Shown: positions 50,512 to 59,287 of the stretch, one piece after another
Position numbering within the stretch: position 1 is the stretch's first letter
Layout: every line of letters starts with the position of its first letter
Assembly: GCA_041389725.1 (NCBI GenBank)
Contig: JAWKRG010000005.1
Location: 372,001 to 436,000, forward strand
Length of the DNA stretch: 64,000 nt
From: Polyangiaceae bacterium
Lineage (GTDB): Bacteria > Myxococcota_A > Polyangia > Polyangiales > Polyangiaceae
Direction: 5' to 3'
The notes under the pieces: generated by a model
What the model saw: only the letters and a program-made list of their open reading frames with translations
Database searches by the model: none
What the model was told of the DNA's origin: nothing
Program-made: the position numbers and the translations under genes

Positions 50512-50655
50512 GGGTCGTGTAGCGCGGGACGCGTGTGCCGTTCGGAGCGAGACGAGACCCAAACCAACCAACATCGAACGCGCCCTGCAGCGAGCAACGA
50601 CCTGGGCCGGATGGACGGCCTTCCGGCAGATCGCGGGACCCGCGCCCGATGAGAG

Positions 50656-52269
50656 CTAGCGCATACGCTCGGCGAGGTAGGTGCGCAGCTCGCCGATGGG
50701 GACGCGTTCCTGACCCATGGTGTCGCGATCGCGGACGGTGACGGTGTCTTTGAGCGCGGGGTCTTTGCCTTCGCCCAGGGTGTCGAAGTCCACGGTGATG
50801 CAGAAGGGCGTGCCGATCTCGTCCTGACGCCGATACAGCTTTCCGATGGCGGCCGTGTCGTCGTACACGGTGCGCATTCCGCCGGCGCGCAGCAGATCCC
50901 CGCGGATGCGCTTGGCCGTGGCGACGATCTCCGGTGCGTTCTTCTTCAGCGGCAGCACCGCGACTTTGATCGGCGCCATGTGTGGCTTCAAGTGCAGCAC
51001 CGTGCGATAGAACTCGTCCACCACGCGTTCTGCCTGGCCGCGCAGCTTCTTGCCGACCTCGATCGAGCTCGCGCCGGAAAGCCCCAGCAGCGCGGCCACC
51101 GAGGGAAGGTTTTGGGCAATGTCGCCGTGAATGCGCTCGCCTTCCTTGGCGATTGCTTCCTTCTGCTCGGCCGAAAGGTTTTGGTTCTTGTCGGCTGACT
51201 TGAGAAACGCCGCCAGCGCGTCCTCCACGGGCTTGAGCCGATCTGCGGGAGGAGGCTTGACCTGCTCCTCGGCGTAAGCCTCGCTCAAGACCGCTAGCAC
51301 GCCGCGGTCCACGCCTGCGGAGGGCTCGATCACGAAGGGCACCACGTGCTTCTTGTTGGCGACGTCGAAGTAGGTGAGCTTCTCCGTGCTGTGAGCGTTG
51401 GGGTTGGCCTTGGCGAATAGACCGAGCTCGTCCTGGGACTTGCTGTGGGAGCCGAGGTCGAAATCCGTGCGATTGGCGATGCCCTCGAGCTCCTCGAGCC
51501 CGTGGGGAAAGCGGTAGAGCAAGTCCACCGTGGCCTTGGCGTAGTGGGCGAGCTCGTCCGGCTTCTGGTGGTAGGGCTCGAGGTTCTCCAGCGAAAGCCC
51601 GACGGATAGCCACCAATTGATGCGGTCCTCGACCCAGCGGCGATGCCACTCCTCGTCTTCACCGGGCATGACGAAGTACTCGATCTCCATCTGCTCGAAC
51701 TCGCGTACGCGGAAGATGAAGTTGCGCGGAGTGATCTCGTTACGGAATGCCTTGCCCATCTGCGCGATGCCGAAGGGCAACTTGCGATTGGTGGAGTCCA
51801 GCACGTGCTTGAAGTTGACGAAGATGCCCTGGGCGGTTTCCGGCCGCAGGTAGGCGAAGGACTCGTCGTCGGCCACGGGCCCCACCTGCGTCTTGAACAT
51901 CAGGTTGAAGGGACGCGGGTCCGTCAGATCTGCCGAGCCACAGCCGGGGCACTTGCCGGAGATCTGATCCGCGCGCCAACGCATCTTGCAATTGCGGCAG
52001 TCGACCATCGGATCCGAGAACGTCTCTTCGTGACCCGAGTAGCGCCAGACGAGCTTGTTCATCAGGATGGAGCAGTCGAGCCCCTCCATGTCGTCGCGCT
52101 CCCAAACGTTGGCGCTCCACCATGCGCGCTTCAGGTTGTTCTTGAGCTCGGCGCCCAGCGGGCCGTAGTCGTAGGTACCTTGCAGTCCACCGTAGATGGC
52201 TGAGCCGGGGAAGATGAACCCACGGCGTTTGCAGAGCGATACGATCTGTTCCATTGCCTGAGCGGGCAC
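50656..52269 (-). CDS. glyQS: Glycyl-tRNA synthetase (homodimeric class II)
   Basis: 537 residues from GTG 52269, which has GGAGG six bases upstream. The enzyme charges tRNA-Gly with glycine using ATP. Motif 1 lies in GPLGAELKNNLKRAWWSANV; a zinc ribbon is CRNCKMRW and CPGCGSADL; motif 2 is QMGKAFRNEITPRNFIFR and REFEQMEIEYF; motif 3 is EPSAGVDRGVLAVL. A stretch of about 90 residues (PPADRLKPVEDALAAFLKSA, HGDIAQNLPSVAALLGLSGA) sits between motif 3 and the anticodon-binding domain, seemingly an insertion. Single copy in the window. Confidence 0.95.
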   Translation of the reverse strand: MPAQAMEQIVSLCKRRGFIFPGSAIYGGLQGTYDYGPLGAELKNNLKRAWWSANVWERDDMEGLDCSILMNKLVWRYSGHEETFSDPMVDCRNCKMRWRADQISGKCPGCGSADLTDPRPFNLMFKTQVGPVADDESFAYLRPETAQGIFVNFKHVLDSTNRKLPFGIAQMGKAFRNEITPRNFIFRVREFEQMEIEYFVMPGEDEEWHRRWVEDRINWWLSVGLSLENLEPYHQKPDELAHYAKATVDLLYRFPHGLEELEGIANRTDFDLGSHSKSQDELGLFAKANPNAHSTEKLTYFDVANKKHVVPFVIEPSAGVDRGVLAVLSEAYAEEQVKPPPADRLKPVEDALAAFLKSADKNQNLSAEQKEAIAKEGERIHGDIAQNLPSVAALLGLSGASSIEVGKKLRGQAERVVDEFYRTVLHLKPHMAPIKVAVLPLKKNAPEIVATAKRIRGDLLRAGGMRTVYDDTAAIGKLYRRQDEIGTPFCITVDFDTLGEGKDPALKDTVTVRDRDTMGQERVPIGELRTYLAERMR

Positions 52270-52436
52270 GGGGAGCCTCCTGGTTGTCCGAGGGTGATAC
52301 CTCGTTTGTCGGCCGTGGAACTACCACAGAGTTGTCCGCGCCGATGGTGGTGCGCTGCAACGCAGCGGTCCAGTCCGGCGGGCGGTGCTTCTGCGGCGAC
52401 TCAGGGCCCGATCGTGGTCGGCCATGCTCCGGCGCC

Positions 52437-52490
52437 GACCGCTCACGGCCCGGGTGCGACCACTCGCGGCTCGGGTGCGACCGCTCACGC
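52437..52490. repeat. 21-bp intergenic tandem repeat
   Basis: GACCGCTCACGGCCCGGGTGC (52437), GACCACTCGCGGCTCGGGTGC (52458) and a 12-base part copy (52479) follow each other exactly, between glyQS and the divergent 52535 gene. The two full copies differ at three bases. Confidence 0.8.
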
Positions 52491-52534
52491 GGTGAGGATG
52501 CGCGCCGGGCAGCGACGAGCCTCACAGTGAGCGC

Positions 52535-53902
52535 ATGAAAACGAGAATCGTCGCCCTTGCCGAGGCCGCCCTGCACAGCGCGCTGATCGCGCTGACCGCG
52601 TACTACTTCTTCCTGCCGGGACTGTCCGTCCTTCGCGACTTGACGGACCCGGCCTTGGCACGCCCCGGTGTGCCCAAGCGCGCCGTGGACTTGCACCGAA
52701 GCTTGACGCCGCGAATCGAGCATTGGGCTCGGGAGCGAATCGCATCAGGGCGCGCGAGCTCGGTGCCGCTCTATGACGTGCCGGCCACGGAGTGGCCGCT
52801 CTTCACCGCGGTGTTCTACCTGATGGCCACCGAGCAACTCGAGCAACAGATCCCCGACGCCTCCGAGCGACCGATGACCTACGCCGCGAGCGCGGTCAGC
52901 GCCGCTCGCGATCTGCTGATCGATCCCAGTCACCACAGCTGGGTGAAGACACACTGGGGTGAAGACTATCTGCATCGTCAGAACTTCTTCTTCCGCTCGC
53001 TGCTGATCGCGGGGCTGACCAGTCACGAAGCGCTGACCCACGACGGCTCGTCCCTGCCCATGCTGCGCGACCAAGTGGAAACACTCAGCGCGTCCCTCGA
53101 CGCATCTCGCCTTGGGCTGATGAACGACTACCCTGAAGAGTGCTATCCCATCGACGTGCTCGCGGGGATCGGCTTCATCCGCCGCGCCGATGCCGTACTG
53201 GGCACGGATCACAGCGCCTTCGCGGCGCGCGCGCTTCGCGCCTTCGAGGGATCGATGACGGACGATCTCGGCCTGGTGCGCTTCCGCGTGGATCTGCCCG
53301 ACGCCGACGAAGTGCAGCCGGCGCGCGGCATCGGCATGTCCTGGTCGCTGATCTTCGCGCCGGATCTATGGCCCGAGCGCTCCCGCGAGTGGTACGCGAC
53401 CTACGAGCATCACTTCTGGCAAGACCGCACCTGGGCTGCGGGCTGGCGTGAGTTCCGCCGCGGAACCTGGCCCGAGTGGACCTTCGAGGTGGATGCGGGA
53501 CCCGTCGCGGACGGTTTTGGCACGGCAGCGAATGCATTCGGCATCGCCGCCGCGCGCCGCAATGGCCGCTTCGACCACGCCTACACCCTCAGCACGCAGC
53601 TGGTCGCGACGGCCTGGCCGCTGCCCGACGGCACGCTGCTTTCGCCCCGCACCGTGTCCCAAGCCGCGGACGCGCCCTACCTCGGGGAGAGCGGGATCCT
53701 CTATTTCCTGACCGTGCCACCGAAAGAAGGCGTCGCGATCGTCACGGGCGGCAGCCGTCCCTGGTTGGTGTGGCTGTCGCTCGCGACCTACTTCGCCATC
53801 AGCTTCGCGATGGTGTTCGCGGTGGGCAAACGGATTCCGTCACTGAGGCGGCGGCTGTGTTTCGACGCAGCGTCGAGCGCCGGAGCGGAGCACCATCAAT
53901 AG
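52535..53902 (+). CDS. Membrane protein with linalool-dehydratase/isomerase-like domain
   Basis: 455 residues. Membrane segments at the N-terminus (LHSALIALTAYYFFLPGL) and near the C-terminus (WLVWLSLATYFAISFAMVF). Between them lies an all-helical domain with HWGEDYLHRQNFFFRSLLIA, RLGLMNDYPEECYPIDVLAG and GIGMSWSLIFAPDLWPERSR; PEECYPIDV and the spacing of acidic and Cys residues recall the (alpha/alpha)6 barrel of linalool dehydratase/isomerase-type proteins. That match is tentative. Its last seven bases overlap the 3' end of the convergent lipoprotein gene. Confidence 0.75.
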   Translation: MKTRIVALAEAALHSALIALTAYYFFLPGLSVLRDLTDPALARPGVPKRAVDLHRSLTPRIEHWARERIASGRASSVPLYDVPATEWPLFTAVFYLMATEQLEQQIPDASERPMTYAASAVSAARDLLIDPSHHSWVKTHWGEDYLHRQNFFFRSLLIAGLTSHEALTHDGSSLPMLRDQVETLSASLDASRLGLMNDYPEECYPIDVLAGIGFIRRADAVLGTDHSAFAARALRAFEGSMTDDLGLVRFRVDLPDADEVQPARGIGMSWSLIFAPDLWPERSREWYATYEHHFWQDRTWAAGWREFRRGTWPEWTFEVDAGPVADGFGTAANAFGIAAARRNGRFDHAYTLSTQLVATAWPLPDGTLLSPRTVSQAADAPYLGESGILYFLTVPPKEGVAIVTGGSRPWLVWLSLATYFAISFAMVFAVGKRIPSLRRRLCFDAASSAGAEHHQ

Positions 53903-54912
53903 CAGACGCCGATCTCTCCCGTCGTGGTGGCGCTGCAGGTCTTGCCCGAAGGGCAGTCGCCAGAGACTCCATAGCGGCAGAGTTTTGCGCACTCCTGCCC
54001 CGAGCCGAGATCGTCACAGGCGCCTCGCCATGAGTATCCGTCACTGCCACACGGTTCGCCAGCCACGGCGCCACTGGCGCAGGCTGCACCAATCGCAGCG
54101 GGGTCTCCGGACTCCGCGAAACAGATGCCATTGACTGCGCAGACTTGTCCGCTCGGGCACCCTGGTAGGGCCGCCCAGAAGTTGCAGATCTTGCGGCACA
54201 CACTCGACCCCAGATCGCTAGCGCATAGAGCGCCTGCGGCGCAGCCGGAGCTGGTTGCGCCCGCCACGCAGCTCTGACCTTCGAGCGAGGTGCCGTTCGT
54301 CCAGCAGAAGCCGCTCGTTCCGTCCGCGGAGGCCTTGCACGTCGCACCGAAAGTGCAAGGCGTGTTTGGGCTACATTCGGGATAGCAGGCGCCTACCGTC
54401 ACGTTGTCTGCTTGATTGACGCAGGTCTTGCCCGCGGGGCACGACAGAGTATCCGAACACTGCGCGGCAGCGCAGGTCGCCGTCACCGGATCGCAGACCA
54501 TCGTCTGCACGCTTCCGCAGTCGGCTGCTTCCTTGCAGGCCTGAGTGCTTCCGCCGGTTCCCCCGACGGCGCCGCTGCCTCCCGCACCGAAGCCGCCTGT
54601 TGCACCGGTCGCGCCGAAGCCGCCCGTCGCGCCAAAGCCGCCGGTCGCTCCGGTTGCCCCAGTTGCTCCAAAGCCGCCGGTTGCACCCGTCGCGCCAAAT
54701 CCACCGAACGCTCCGTTCGCCCCTGATCCCGCGTTCGCGCCGAACCCACCATTCGCGCCGAACGCACCAAAGCCTCCGCTGGCGCCAACGGCGCCGGTCG
54801 CGCCTTGGCCAGCGCCTCCGTCCGGGAAGCCTCCGCCGCCGCCCTTGGACGAACAGGCGAGCAGGCCGAGGATGCCGACGAGCCCTGCAAGTACTGTGGC
54901 TTTTCGCTGCAT
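53896..54912 (-). CDS. Lipoprotein with collagen-like Gly repeats and Cys-rich C-terminus
   Basis: 338 residues. Signal peptide VLAGLVGILGLLACSS with lipobox. Residues 25-130 are Gly/Ala/Phe/Thr repeats (GFGATGATGGFGATG units, GAFGANGGFGAN), akin to silk or collagen-like linkers. From 130 on a Cys-rich domain: CKEAADCGSVQTMVCDPVTA, CSDTLSCPAGKTCVNQADN, CRKICNFWAALPGCPSGQVC. It ends in Cys-Tyr. A stalk carrying a disulfide-rich head at the cell surface is a fair inference. Confidence 0.83.
   Translation of the reverse strand: MQRKATVLAGLVGILGLLACSSKGGGGGFPDGGAGQGATGAVGASGGFGAFGANGGFGANAGSGANGAFGGFGATGATGGFGATGATGATGGFGATGGFGATGATGGFGAGGSGAVGGTGGSTQACKEAADCGSVQTMVCDPVTATCAAAQCSDTLSCPAGKTCVNQADNVTVGACYPECSPNTPCTFGATCKASADGTSGFCWTNGTSLEGQSCVAGATSSGCAAGALCASDLGSSVCRKICNFWAALPGCPSGQVCAVNGICFAESGDPAAIGAACASGAVAGEPCGSDGYSWRGACDDLGSGQECAKLCRYGVSGDCPSGKTCSATTTGEIGVCY
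54590..54830. repeat. Degenerate GC-rich repeats encoding Gly-Phe-Gly-Ala-Thr
   Basis: Multiple 9- to 15-bp units such as GCCGCCCGTCGCGCC and GCCGCCGGTCGCTCC encode the GFGATG and GATG runs of the lipoprotein above. Expected to be slippage-prone. Confidence 0.75.
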
Positions 54913-55041
54913 GTCGCCTCATACGGCCGGCGCGCCTGCAATGCCCCCAAGCGCCTTCGTTGGCACCGCCATCGCGCCCGCTCGGACGTGACGAAACGCA
55001 ATGACGCTCCGGTTCGGCGCCATGAGCCGCGCGCGGAAGCG

Positions 55042-56784
55042 TCAGCGCGACAGTGCCACCTTGGGCCGCTGCAGCGCCAGGCTGAGGTTCTCGAAGAAGT
55101 CATGGCGGTTGAAGGCCTTCTTCTCGATGACCTCGATGGCGGGCAGATTGTTCACTACCCACGCTGGCGCGTACTTCTGCTCGACGGCCTTCCGGTACAT
55201 GCCGCGGCCAACGCTGCCATTCCGCATGGCGATGCTTCGTAGTTGCACCAACTGCCTCGACAGCGGGAAGAGTCCCGCTTTGTGTCCGGGACGGGTGCTC
55301 TTCATGGAGGTACGAGCCAGCACGGGCTCCGTCAATCCCCAGTCGTGGACGATCGTCATGTCCCAATGTCGGTAGTCGGCAACGCACCACCCGCCGTTGG
55401 TGACTTGCATTGCCTTCAATTGATCCGGTGTTGCCTGACGGTACGCCTCCAAGAGTTGTCGGTCTTCGCGACTGCGCTCGGGAGTGACGCGCAAGTCCGC
55501 GACCTGACGGTGCCACGCGCTATCGGCGATGCCGTGATAGTGCCCGACCACCGCCTTCAACGTCGCGGGATGTGCCGAGAGCATGCTCGGACGGGCGAGG
55601 GAGCTTGCCACCGCGACGCCCGCACCGAGCGCGGGCAGCAGAAAGCGCCAGCCGCGCCCAATCCGGGGGATCCGCAACAAGGGCGCTTCGAGCACTCCCG
55701 CGCACGCCAAGAACCCCATGCAGATCGGAAATGCCAGGAAGCGGTAGTACACCATATCGCCCCCGACCCTCAGCGGATAGACGATCGCGACCAAGGCGCA
55801 CAGCAACAGAGTGAGTCGGACGAAGCGCGGAGTGTGGGGCGCCGCATCGGTATGCGAGGTATCGACGGCATCAGCTGTCGCTTCGGCGGGTCGCCCAGCG
55901 ACGGAAGCGGCATCCACCGTCGCCTCGGCCTTTGGCGAACTGGCGCGTCGGCGCGAGCGAAAGCGCAAGTAGGTCTCGACACTGGCCGCGACCAGCATCA
56001 CCGCCAGTACCACGAACAGATAGTGCGTGCTGAAGCTGTACACCAAGTAGTGATAGCCCTGCTGCAGATCGCTCTGGTCTTTCAGGTAGTAGGTGTTGGG
56101 GAACAAGTCCGCGTAGTAGCAAATGCGAAACGAGAGCCAGCCGACGCCGAGCAAGAGCGAGGAGCCGGCCAGCCAACGCGGAAAGCGCCGCTCCCGAATC
56201 CAAAGCGCCGCGATCAGCAGCAGGGTTGGCACCGTCAGCTCTGGTCGGATCAACGGTGCAAGGCCGGCGAGAACTTGAAACCCTGGCCGATGCGGGCGCA
56301 GCAACACGAGGGCGAAGGCACAGGCCGCGAGTTGCACGAGTGGCATCTCCAGGCCTGAGGAGAAGAATGCGAGCACGCCGTAGTGGGTCATGCTGAGGGC
56401 CGTACTCAGCGAGGCGCGTGGACCCTTGTCTGAGAATTCATGGTTGAGCTTCACGCTGGTCGCCCAGAAGGTCACACAGAACAGCAGCGCCAATCCGCGA
56501 AGGGAGACGTACCAGTCCAGCTGCGTCGAGCGAACGACGAGCAACAGCAAAGTCCACAGCGGGCTCGAGTAACCCTCGACGTACTCACCTGGGTTGAACA
56601 CCAAGCCGCGGCCTAGAAAGAGGCAGTTGTCCACGTAGCGGAAATAGACGAACGCGTCGTCCATGAACCAGAAGTAGCGCCAGGTGAGCGCGAGCCCGAC
56701 CGCCAGGAGCAGCCACTCCAGCACGGTGGGTACGCGGAGTGCTCTCACGACCCGAGTGCGAAGTCCCACAGCAAGCGCAAGCAT
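55042..56784 (-). CDS. GT-C-fold glycosyltransferase-like membrane protein
   Basis: 580 residues from ATG 56784; GTG codons just upstream are possible starts. About ten membrane segments. The first periplasmic loop reads WFMDDAFVYFRYVDNCLFLG, then RGLVFNPGEYVEGYSSPLW: the DD at 42-43 and EGYSSPLW are the marks of GT-C enzymes that use polyprenyl-phosphate sugars (arabinofuranosyl- or mannosyltransferase type). A charged linker of about 50 residues and a C-terminal periplasmic domain follow (WCVADYRHWDMTIVHDWGLT). The sugar and acceptor are unknown. Confidence 0.85.
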   Translation of the reverse strand: MLALAVGLRTRVVRALRVPTVLEWLLLAVGLALTWRYFWFMDDAFVYFRYVDNCLFLGRGLVFNPGEYVEGYSSPLWTLLLLVVRSTQLDWYVSLRGLALLFCVTFWATSVKLNHEFSDKGPRASLSTALSMTHYGVLAFFSSGLEMPLVQLAACAFALVLLRPHRPGFQVLAGLAPLIRPELTVPTLLLIAALWIRERRFPRWLAGSSLLLGVGWLSFRICYYADLFPNTYYLKDQSDLQQGYHYLVYSFSTHYLFVVLAVMLVAASVETYLRFRSRRRASSPKAEATVDAASVAGRPAEATADAVDTSHTDAAPHTPRFVRLTLLLCALVAIVYPLRVGGDMVYYRFLAFPICMGFLACAGVLEAPLLRIPRIGRGWRFLLPALGAGVAVASSLARPSMLSAHPATLKAVVGHYHGIADSAWHRQVADLRVTPERSREDRQLLEAYRQATPDQLKAMQVTNGGWCVADYRHWDMTIVHDWGLTEPVLARTSMKSTRPGHKAGLFPLSRQLVQLRSIAMRNGSVGRGMYRKAVEQKYAPAWVVNNLPAIEVIEKKAFNRHDFFENLSLALQRPKVALSR

Positions 56785-56881
56785 GTCAGTCGTCTTCGGG
56801 GCCACTGAGAGCACCCGATCGCCGCCGATCGGGCTCCTTCGCGGACGAGGGTACACGACATGACATCCGAAAGCCGCAGCG

Positions 56882-57745
56882 CTAACCCCGGGTGAGCAAC
56901 ATGACGCTCTCCGCCTCGAACCGTAACCGGTCGAGCCGCCGCTCATAGTCGCGCGGTGGCAGCTCATATCCCTCCGCGCCCAAGGCAGCCCGAAACACTG
57001 CAGCGTCGCTCGCCTCGAGACCCACGAAGGTCTCGGCCACGAGCTGGCGTTGCGCCGGGCTCAGGCGGCTGGCCACGCTAATGCAATCCGCCGGAACGCT
57101 CCCGCAGTTCGCCACGAGTGTGAGGTCGTCTCCGCTTCCAGGGGCAAGCTCCGCCCAGCCGGCCTTGACTCCTTGGCGCGATCCCGCGGCGAAGACCGCG
57201 AAGGTGGCACCAGCGTCCGCGGTGCCGCTCAGTACCGCGTGGACGGCGGCGCGATGAGTCTTCGCGAAGCTCTGCTGCGAGAAGAGCTTTGCGGGCGGCG
57301 GGCCGTTGGCGGCCAGCCATGCGTATGGCACCACGTAGCCCGAAGCGCTCGAAGCATCTACCCAGGCCATGTGCTTACCCTGGAGGTCGGCAGCGCGGTG
57401 AATGCCCGAGTCCGTGCGCGCGAAAATCACGGAGCGGTATTGCGCCGAGGTGTTTCTTCGCGAGACGGCGGCCACCTCGATCAACTTGCGCGTCACGAGG
57501 TCTGCGGCGATGAGAGGCGGAGTCCAGGCAAGGTCTATGGAACGGGCTTCCAACGCTCGTGCCAGCTCCAGGTAAGACCGAGCGACCTGTGGGTACACGA
57601 TCGCGTGTGTGCGCAGGCTTAGGATCTCGCACGCGGCTTTCAAAGCTTGGCGCCGCTGGTCGTCGGTAGTGACGACGCCGAGGGCCAAGCTGCCACGGCT
57701 AGAAGGGCTGTCCACGTCTCTGGCATGGAGTGTAGCGCATTTCAT
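56882..57745 (-). CDS. PhnD-like phosphate/phosphonate-type binding protein
   Basis: 287 residues from ATG 57745. The sequence reads LALGVVTTDDQRRQALKAAC, then YLELARALEARSIDLAWTPP, RSVIFARTDSGIHRAADLQG, and HAVLSGTADAGATFAVFAAG: the order of the PhnD/periplasmic-binding fold (AxVPxDD-like start, DxAWxxP, ADLxGK, GxxDAGA). There is no signal peptide, unlike ABC-transporter binding proteins, and no permease gene nearby. It may be a cytoplasmic sensor domain. The GT-C gene lies 97 bp downstream. Confidence 0.83.
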   Translation of the reverse strand: MKCATLHARDVDSPSSRGSLALGVVTTDDQRRQALKAACEILSLRTHAIVYPQVARSYLELARALEARSIDLAWTPPLIAADLVTRKLIEVAAVSRRNTSAQYRSVIFARTDSGIHRAADLQGKHMAWVDASSASGYVVPYAWLAANGPPPAKLFSQQSFAKTHRAAVHAVLSGTADAGATFAVFAAGSRQGVKAGWAELAPGSGDDLTLVANCGSVPADCISVASRLSPAQRQLVAETFVGLEASDAAVFRAALGAEGYELPPRDYERRLDRLRFEAESVMLLTRG

Positions 57746-57774
57746 GCCGGCGGGTCTTCGCACGCCGTGTTCTA

Positions 57775-57925
57775 TCAGAGTGGGCGAGGTCGCCGGCAGC
57801 TGGTTCAACGGCGAGTACTTGCTGAAGCAGCTCCCCACCGTCGGCGTGAGTGGGCTGCCCTTCGTGGTCATGGCCAACGGAAAGCGCGCCTACGTCGGCG
57901 CCTTCGCTTTTGCCCTGACAGCTGT
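57775..57925 (+). pseudogene. Remnant of a large lipoprotein family (C-terminal part)
   Basis: The plus-strand frame here gives RVGEVAGSWFNGEYLLKQLP, TVGVSGLPFVVMANGKRAYV and GAFAF. This NGEYLLxQLPxxGxSGLPxVVxxxGxRxYxGAF pattern is a recurrent C-terminal motif of myxobacterial lipoproteins as I recall them. No start, signal peptide or proper C-terminus is present, and the antisense strand upstream is the PhnD-like gene. Likely the broken end of a lost gene. Confidence 0.45.
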
Positions 57926-57942
57926 GGGTCTTCGTCACCGCG

Positions 57943-58617
57943 TCAGAGCGGACAGACCTTGGTGAAGCCGCCGTCGCTGCCCGCTTCGCAGGTGCCGCAT
58001 GAGTCCAGGCACTGACAGCTCGGGGTGGAGCCGCAGCCTGCGGGGAATGCCTCGCAGGAGAAGGTGTCCGCGAACCCCAGCTTGTCGCTCTTGTGCACCT
58101 GGCAAAACTGCGAGGCGAGATCGCAGAACAGATACCCGCAGCGAAATGCGTCCGCCGGCACGCTGCATCCGTCGCTGACGTCGACGTCGAGCCCCGCCTT
58201 GTACGCCGTGCACGCGTCCGAAACGACCTTTCCCGAGCACGCGCACACCGACTGCCCCGTTTCGCACTTCTCCGTTCGCGGGGTGCAGTAGCCCTGGGAT
58301 TGTACGGTTCCGCAACGCAGATCCGTGTAGCGGCAGAACATGTCAGCCACGCAAGGCTGCGACGCGCTGCACACGCCACCCGCCTCCACGCCGCCATCGC
58401 CGATCACGCCGCCCGAAGCGGCAGAACCACCCACGCCGGAGTGGCCAGCGAGTCCCCCCGCACCCGAGCCCGAGACGCCGCCGTCACCGCCGACTCCACC
58501 CGACGCGGGCGCGTCCTCTTCCTCGGACTGTTCACATCCGAGCAGCGCGAGCGCGCAGCACGCTGCTACGATCACGAGGCGCACCGCGTGCCGCGATAGG
58601 CCTCGCTCAACTGGCAT
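57943..58617 (-). CDS. Cys-rich lipoprotein, function unknown
   Basis: 224 residues from ATG 58617. Signal peptide LVIVAACCALALLGCEQ with lipobox; Gly/Ser/Val linker with a GGVGGDGGVSGSGAGG stretch. The mature part has about 18 Cys (ADMFCRYTDLRCGTVQ, CETGQSVCACSGK, CGYLFCDLASQFCQVH, SCQCLDSCGTCEAG). The C-x-C-x2-4-C spacing suggests a compact disulfide-rich domain. No known family. Confidence 0.82.
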   Translation of the reverse strand: MPVERGLSRHAVRLVIVAACCALALLGCEQSEEEDAPASGGVGGDGGVSGSGAGGLAGHSGVGGSAASGGVIGDGGVEAGGVCSASQPCVADMFCRYTDLRCGTVQSQGYCTPRTEKCETGQSVCACSGKVVSDACTAYKAGLDVDVSDGCSVPADAFRCGYLFCDLASQFCQVHKSDKLGFADTFSCEAFPAGCGSTPSCQCLDSCGTCEAGSDGGFTKVCPL

Positions 58618-58815
58618 GACAAAAGACAACTCGAGCATCACTCGACCTTGCGCATGCTATCACCTCGCGGTCCCCCACGCGCCAGCGTCATGGCTACCGA
58701 TTTCGTGGGAGCGCCGCCGACTTGGTGGCGGATTCGCAGCAATTCGGGAGCAATGCGAGTTGACGGCACCCGACCGGCTGGCTTCTGCGGCGCTGCCTTG
58801 CTACACGCGGGCACG

Positions 58816-59253
58816 ATGAAGAACGAGATGATTGCCCTGGTCTGTCTCGCTGCTCTCGAAGGATGTGGCGGCAGTTCCTCTCATACGATGCTCACGCGCA
58901 CTGCGGAGACTCCGGAGAATCTCACGCGGGTCATGCGCGGCGGCTCACGCGTCGGCTGCGAGACGAGCGGGACCTACGACGGCATGATGGGGATCTTCAT
59001 CGACTGCGAAGGGGGTCGCATGGTGGTCGGCAAGCCCAGCGGTGAAAACATGAAAGCGACGGGCGACCCGCTGGAGGTGAACTGTTTCGACGGCCTGTCG
59101 GACCCGAAGACCTGTGAGTCGCTGTGGAAGAAAGTGATGGACGCCGGGCAGACCGCCTGCAAGGCCGGTGAAACCGGGCCCGGGTGCGGCGAGTTGAAGT
59201 GCAGCGGAGCCGCGGATCAGCACTCCTGCAAAGACGTGCTGGAGTCGAAATAG
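58816..59253 (+). CDS. Small lipoprotein, function unknown
   Basis: 145 residues from ATG 58816. Signal peptide MIALVCLAALEGCGG with lipobox. Mature part: MRGGSRVGCETSGTYDGMMG, IFIDCEGGRMVVGKPSGENM, GPGCGELKCSGAADQHSCKD. Eight Cys after the lipid site. The frame is open upstream, but the added residues are not protein-like. Function unknown. Confidence 0.78.
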   Translation: MKNEMIALVCLAALEGCGGSSSHTMLTRTAETPENLTRVMRGGSRVGCETSGTYDGMMGIFIDCEGGRMVVGKPSGENMKATGDPLEVNCFDGLSDPKTCESLWKKVMDAGQTACKAGETGPGCGELKCSGAADQHSCKDVLESK

Positions 59254-59287
59254 GGTACGTTCGCCGAGCGATGCCGAAACCCGGCGG

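Noticed and set aside
50402..51649. 415-codon minus-strand open frame
   Set aside because: Different frame of glyQS and antisense of the response regulator; highly basic, no motif.
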